A DNA stretch of 10,172 bases from Gemmatimonas sp. UBA2094 (lineage in GTDB: Bacteria > Gemmatimonadota > Gemmatimonadetes > Gemmatimonadales > Gemmatimonadaceae): assembly GCA_002331565.1 (NCBI GenBank), contig DCZC01000011.1:4245-14416 (forward strand), written 5' to 3'. Below the pieces are notes generated by a model. It worked only from the letters and a program-made list of their open reading frames with translations. It ran no database searches and had not been told where the DNA came from. Positions 7,289 through 10,172 of the stretch are shown here, piece after piece (positions within the stretch are counted from its first letter, which is position 1; the number at the start of each line of letters is the position of its first letter). The position numbers and the translations under genes are program-made.

Positions 7289-8498
7289 CGGCGTCCTCGC
7301 GCAACGAGCGCACGATGGGGATGGAAGCGGCCTGCCACGCCGGCAACAGACCGGCGAGGGTACCGGAGATCAAGAGGAGCGCGAGTGATTGCCACGCGGC
7401 CTCGGGGCTCCACAGAAAGAAGTCGAACGCCGCCGGCAGCCCCGGGAAGTCGCGGAGAATACCGTTCAGCCAACGCGCCGTGACGAGCCCCAGCAGCAGA
7501 CCACCGGCGATGCCGGCGCTGCTCAACAGGAATCCTTCGAGGAATACCTGACGCAGTACCCCGCCCTTCTGTGTACCGATGGCGCGCAGCACGGCGATTT
7601 CGCCCCGTCGCTCATTCACGGAGAGTGTGACCAACGTGGCCACGAGCAGGAAGCCGATGCCAAGGCTGATGGCGCCAAGCACAAACGCCAGCTGGCGGAA
7701 GTACGACAACCGCTCCTCGACCTGACGGATGGCCGTTTCGGTGCTGATCGCTGTGACGCGCGGTTGCGACGCGGCGATCCAGCTGCGTACCGCTTCCACG
7801 CTCACCGAGTCGCCCTTGCGGCTTTCGGCCATCGCCAGCGATATCCGATCGCGGTACTCGGCGCCGAGCAGCGTACGGACTTCCTGCAGCGGCAGCGCCA
7901 TCACCGGCGTTTCCGCCGGCACGTAGAAGAAGCGGCCTTCTCCCGCGAGCACCACGACACGCGACCTCGCCGTGGTGCGCAACTGCGCATCGATGCCCGC
8001 CGCCACCGTCAGTGTATCACCCAGTTTGCGGCCGCTGCGTACGAGGAACATGCGATTGACCACTGCCGGCAGCGGAATAGCAGCCGCGGCGCCGTTGCGG
8101 GGCGCGGGCATATCCCGCCCCGCCTCGAGCACGTAGTCGCCCTGCACATCGGCCTCGAGCCCCAGCGTGAACACCGACGGGAAAGCCTGCGACGGCAACG
8201 CGAGCGTGGTCCCGAGCGAGGGACTCACCGCCTTGATATCGGGGTTCGTGCGCAGCGCCTCCACGATGGCCGTGGCCCCGTCGATGGTGGCCTCGCTGTC
8301 GAATGGCAACGTGCCCTTGGGTGACACGCGCAACTGGTAGCCACGCGTAAGCAGCAGCGAGCGGAAACTTGCGCGCATGCCGGTGGCGAGCATCACCATG
8401 TCGAGGAGCAGCGCTGCGGCCACGGCAATGCCGAGCACGGCGAGGATCGTGCGCGCCGGATGCCGCCGCAAGGTGGCGAGCGCCAATGTCGTGCGCAT
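7281..8498 (-). CDS. ABC transporter permease, full-length FtsX/MacB type
   Basis: A 405-residue inner-membrane permease with the standard four-helix FtsX layout: TM1 about residues 16-38, a periplasmic MacB-like domain of about 225 residues (39-265), then TM2 (266-292), TM3 (317-345) and TM4 (364-390). The cytoplasmic coupling segment VNERRGEIAVLRAIG (294-308) after TM2 is the family hallmark that contacts the ATPase. The mid-domain segment VVNRMFLVRSGRKLGDTLTV (146-165) marks the second half of the periplasmic domain. The start is placed at ATG 8498 because GGAG (8505-8508) lies six bases upstream. An ATG at 8504 touches the GGAG directly, and the open frame back to 8591 is shadow coding inside the preceding gene. 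The stop codon overlaps the ATPase gene. It serves as the internal reference for judging the two partial permease pieces in the same operon. Confidence 0.93.
   Translation of the reverse strand: MRTTLALATLRRHPARTILAVLGIAVAAALLLDMVMLATGMRASFRSLLLTRGYQLRVSPKGTLPFDSEATIDGATAIVEALRTNPDIKAVSPSLGTTLALPSQAFPSVFTLGLEADVQGDYVLEAGRDMPAPRNGAAAAIPLPAVVNRMFLVRSGRKLGDTLTVAAGIDAQLRTTARSRVVVLAGEGRFFYVPAETPVMALPLQEVRTLLGAEYRDRISLAMAESRKGDSVSVEAVRSWIAASQPRVTAISTETAIRQVEERLSYFRQLAFVLGAISLGIGFLLVATLVTLSVNERRGEIAVLRAIGTQKGGVLRQVFLEGFLLSSAGIAGGLLLGLVTARWLNGILRDFPGLPAAFDFFLWSPEAAWQSLALLLISGTLAGLLPAWQAASIPIVRSLREDAVG
7294..7298 (-). promoter_or_regulatory. Ribosome binding site for the TTG start of the ATPase
   Basis: GAGGA on the minus strand ends five bases before the TTG at 7288. 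It lies within the last codons of the upstream permease gene. It decides the ATPase start, since no ATG is present nearby and the next candidate (GTG nine codons in) has no Shine-Dalgarno. Confidence 0.6.
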
Positions 8499-8504
8499 GC
8501 TCAT

Positions 8505-8508
8505 CTCC
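8505..8508 (-). promoter_or_regulatory. Ribosome binding site deciding the full permease start
   Basis: GGAG on the minus strand is six bases from the ATG at 8498 and directly abuts the ATG at 8504. The spacing favours 8498, giving a 405-residue product that begins MRTTLALATL. Confidence 0.6.
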
Positions 8509-8517
8509 GTCCGCGCC

Positions 8518-9411
8518 TCATCGTCCAAGCAGCGTGAGGGGCGGCGTGCGCACCAGCCGCCATGCCGCCACGGCACCCGCGCCGATACCAAGCACGAGAC
8601 TCGTGAGGGTCGCGAAGACGAAGATCTCGGGTGTGAGCAGCGCGAACAGCAGCGGCGTGCGGTAGACCTGCTGGAAGTGCACGTTCACGATGAGGCTCGA
8701 CACCCAGCCGATTCCGGCCCCGATGGCACTGCCGATGACGCTCACTACGGCCGCTTCGATGACGATGGAGCGGATGATCGTGCCCTGCGAGATACCCATG
8801 AGGCGCAGTGCGGCAATGTCGCGCCGCCGTTCCTCCACGCTGAGCAGCAGGAGGCAAAGCAGAAAGACGGCGCTGGCTACGACGGTGATCAGCCCGATCG
8901 CGCGATGAAAGCGCTCCACCACGCGGAAGGTGCGAGAACTCTGCACGGCCACATCGGCCGACTTGTGCGCGCGGAAGCCGAAGGCCACGTGATTGATGCG
9001 CGCAACCGCCGAGTCCACCGGCACGCCGTCGGGTACGCCCACGGCAAAGCGATCGACCCGATCATCGAGCCCGAGCAATCCCTGCAGGTGATCAAGGTGC
9101 GTGCGGATGCGGTATTCGCGGCGTGCGACCTCGGCCGGATCGGCCTTGCGTTCGAACACGGCGGCGATACGCACGGTGTCACCCGTCTCACCGGGTTTGC
9201 CGGTCAGTCGCGCGAGGCTGCCGGGGCGAAGGACGAAATCCTCGGCCATGCGCGCATCGATGGCGATCCCGCGGTACGCCGGTGGTGTGCGGCCGTAGGT
9301 CGGCGAGAGCGCGGTGTCGCCCTGCGCCGCCAGCGGTGCGGACAGCGGCGCCGCCGCCAACGCCACGACCACCGCGGCCATGCGAATCAGTCGCACCGGT
9401 ATGGATTCCAC
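8518..9411 (-). CDS. Short FtsX-type permease with signal-peptide-like N-terminus
   Basis: A 297-residue permease carrying only the second half of the FtsX/MacB fold. The first 30 residues (RLIRMAAVVVALAAAPLS then APLAAQ) look like a cleavable signal peptide: basic start, alanine-rich core, small residues before Q30. The periplasmic part begins in the middle of a MacB-type domain. GIAIDARMAEDFVLRPGS (48-65) aligns with residues 145-161 of the full permease, so about 95 N-terminal residues including an ordinary TM1 are missing. Three TM helices follow (about 170-192, 215-240, 258-283), with the coupling segment EERRRDIAALRLMG (193-206) and the normal family tail. The missing half is what the lipocalin protein at 5058-6572 carries. 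The GTG start at 9411 has AGGAA at 9418-9422, six bases upstream. If the N-terminus is not cleaved it would act as TM1, giving four helices with a shortened periplasmic domain. Confidence 0.85.
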   Translation of the reverse strand: MESIPVRLIRMAAVVVALAAAPLSAPLAAQGDTALSPTYGRTPPAYRGIAIDARMAEDFVLRPGSLARLTGKPGETGDTVRIAAVFERKADPAEVARREYRIRTHLDHLQGLLGLDDRVDRFAVGVPDGVPVDSAVARINHVAFGFRAHKSADVAVQSSRTFRVVERFHRAIGLITVVASAVFLLCLLLLSVEERRRDIAALRLMGISQGTIIRSIVIEAAVVSVIGSAIGAGIGWVSSLIVNVHFQQVYRTPLLFALLTPEIFVFATLTSLVLGIGAGAVAAWRLVRTPPLTLLGR

Positions 9412-9417
9412 GCGCCG

Positions 9418-9422
9418 TTCCT
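9418..9422 (-). promoter_or_regulatory. Ribosome binding site for the GTG start of the short permease
   Basis: AGGAA on the minus strand is six bases from the GTG at 9411, in the 20-base gap after the regulator stop codon. It supports the full signal-peptide-like N-terminus over the internal ATG at 9381, which would remove the basic start of the signal. Confidence 0.6.
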
Positions 9423-9431
9423 GCGAACGAC

Positions 9432-10172
9432 TCAGCGCGCCGGTTTCCGGGTCCGCGGGCGAGCGCTCGTGGCGTCGCGGGAGCGATCGGGGCTCACCGC
9501 GGTCGGGGCGGAATGCACGTGGGCGGACGCAGGCATGGTGGCGGTCATCGATTCCACCAACACCTGGGCGGCCAGATTGGGTCCCACCACCGGCTCACAC
9601 GCGCCGACCCGCAGCGTGAGGGGGCCGTCGAACGGCGCACGGGCCACCAGCGTGATTTCGGCGCCGGGCTGCAGCGCGATCTCGGCGAGGTAGCGCAGTA
9701 GCGACGGGTCCTTGTCGCTCACCCGCACCATGCGCGCCTGTTCGCCGACCGCGAGATCGGCCAGCGTGCGGTGACGGCGCTCGTCGACGACGCCGTCGGC
9801 CGTGGGAATGGGCGCACCGTGTGGATCGGCCGTGGGGTTACCAAGCGCGGCGGCCATGCGATCGATCAGCTCGTCGGAGGCGGCATGTTCGAGCCGCTCC
9901 GCTTCGTCGTGTACGCGGTCCCACGGGTAGCCGAGCACTCGCGTGAGATACGACTCGAGGATGCGGTGACGCCGGATGGTGCGCAGGGCCGCCCGACGCC
10001 CCAGCGCGGTGAGCTGCACCCCGCGGTACGGCACATGATCGAGGAAGCCCTGCGAGGCCAGCCGGCGGATCATTCCCGTCACCGATGCGGGGGCCACCGC
10101 GAGCGCACTCGCCACGTCGGAGGTGGCCGCGGCGCCGCAGCGCGTTTCGAGCTCGTAGATCGCCTTGAGGTA
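9432..10172 (-). CDS. DtxR/MntR-family metal-dependent regulator, 5' end cut
   Basis: 246 residues are visible; the start codon lies beyond the right edge. The frame stays open to base 10172 and reads YLKAIYELETRCGAAATSDV, which matches the conserved first helix of the family, so a GTG at 10115 is not the real start. A winged helix (about residues 17-65, SDVASALAV to YRGVQLTALG) is followed by the metal-binding dimerisation domain with RHRILE and VHDEAERLEHAASDELIDRM. The E-x-x-E-H arrangement (AERLEH) resembles the manganese-sensing MntR pattern; DtxR and IdeR have cysteine at the first position. A C-terminal SH3-like FeoA-type domain follows (LLRYLAEIALQPGAEITLV), then a basic, proline- and serine-rich tail of about 35 residues. 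Such proteins bind DNA when loaded with Mn(II) or Fe(II). The stop lies 20 bases before the permease gene, so it probably heads this operon. Its operator would be outside the window. Confidence 0.92.
   Translation of the reverse strand, partial: YLKAIYELETRCGAAATSDVASALAVAPASVTGMIRRLASQGFLDHVPYRGVQLTALGRRAALRTIRRHRILESYLTRVLGYPWDRVHDEAERLEHAASDELIDRMAAALGNPTADPHGAPIPTADGVVDERRHRTLADLAVGEQARMVRVSDKDPSLLRYLAEIALQPGAEITLVARAPFDGPLTLRVGACEPVVGPNLAAQVLVESMTATMPASAHVHSAPTAVSPDRSRDATSARPRTRKPAR

Noticed and set aside
8377..9693. 438-codon open frame on the plus strand
   Set aside because: It is antisense to the two permease genes and the end of the regulator gene. The product is low-complexity Arg/His/Ala sequence without domain or plausible start context.

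Overview
This is a GC-rich bacterial chromosome segment of densely packed genes. The DNA alone does not fix the taxon. The high GC, the signal-peptide ending APLAAQ and the gene mix would suit Gemmatimonadota or a similar phylum, but that is a low-confidence inference. One gene lies on the plus strand at the left edge (30-1040), a UDP-glucuronate 4-epimerase-like sugar-nucleotide enzyme. Everything from 1138 to the right edge lies on the minus strand and is read from right to left.

The minus-strand genes, in transcription order, are: a DtxR/MntR-family metalloregulator cut by the right edge (9432-10172); a short FtsX-type permease with a signal-peptide-like N-terminus (8518-9411); a full FtsX/MacB-type permease (7281-8498); a LolD/MacB-type ATPase (6581-7288); a protein joining the N-terminal half of an FtsX/MacB permease to a CrtC/AttH lipocalin-like domain (5058-6572); a DUF72 (YecE-like) protein (4231-5052); glycogen branching enzyme GlgB (1867-4179); and a SURF1-family cytochrome oxidase assembly protein (1138-1857). 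The first six are separated by 5-20 bases or overlap by 8 bases, so they look like one operon. GlgB follows after 51 bases and SURF1 9 bases later, so they may be read from the same transcript or from a promoter not recognised here.

The most interesting element is the transporter operon. It resembles AttEFGH-type systems (an ABC ATPase, FtsX-like permeases and an AttH lipocalin), but one permease appears to be split in two. Its first half (TM1 and the start of the periplasmic domain) is fused to the lipocalin. Its second half (rest of the periplasmic domain plus three TM helices) is a separate gene whose N-terminus looks like a signal peptide. If the two halves reassemble, the lipocalin would be a built-in part of the transporter on its periplasmic face. 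The co-directional DtxR/MntR-type gene suggests metal-responsive control. The left part (epimerase, GlgB, SURF1) looks like ordinary housekeeping and envelope or carbohydrate metabolism. No gene-free stretch exceeds 300 bases, and no RNA genes, insertion sequences or CRISPR arrays were seen.
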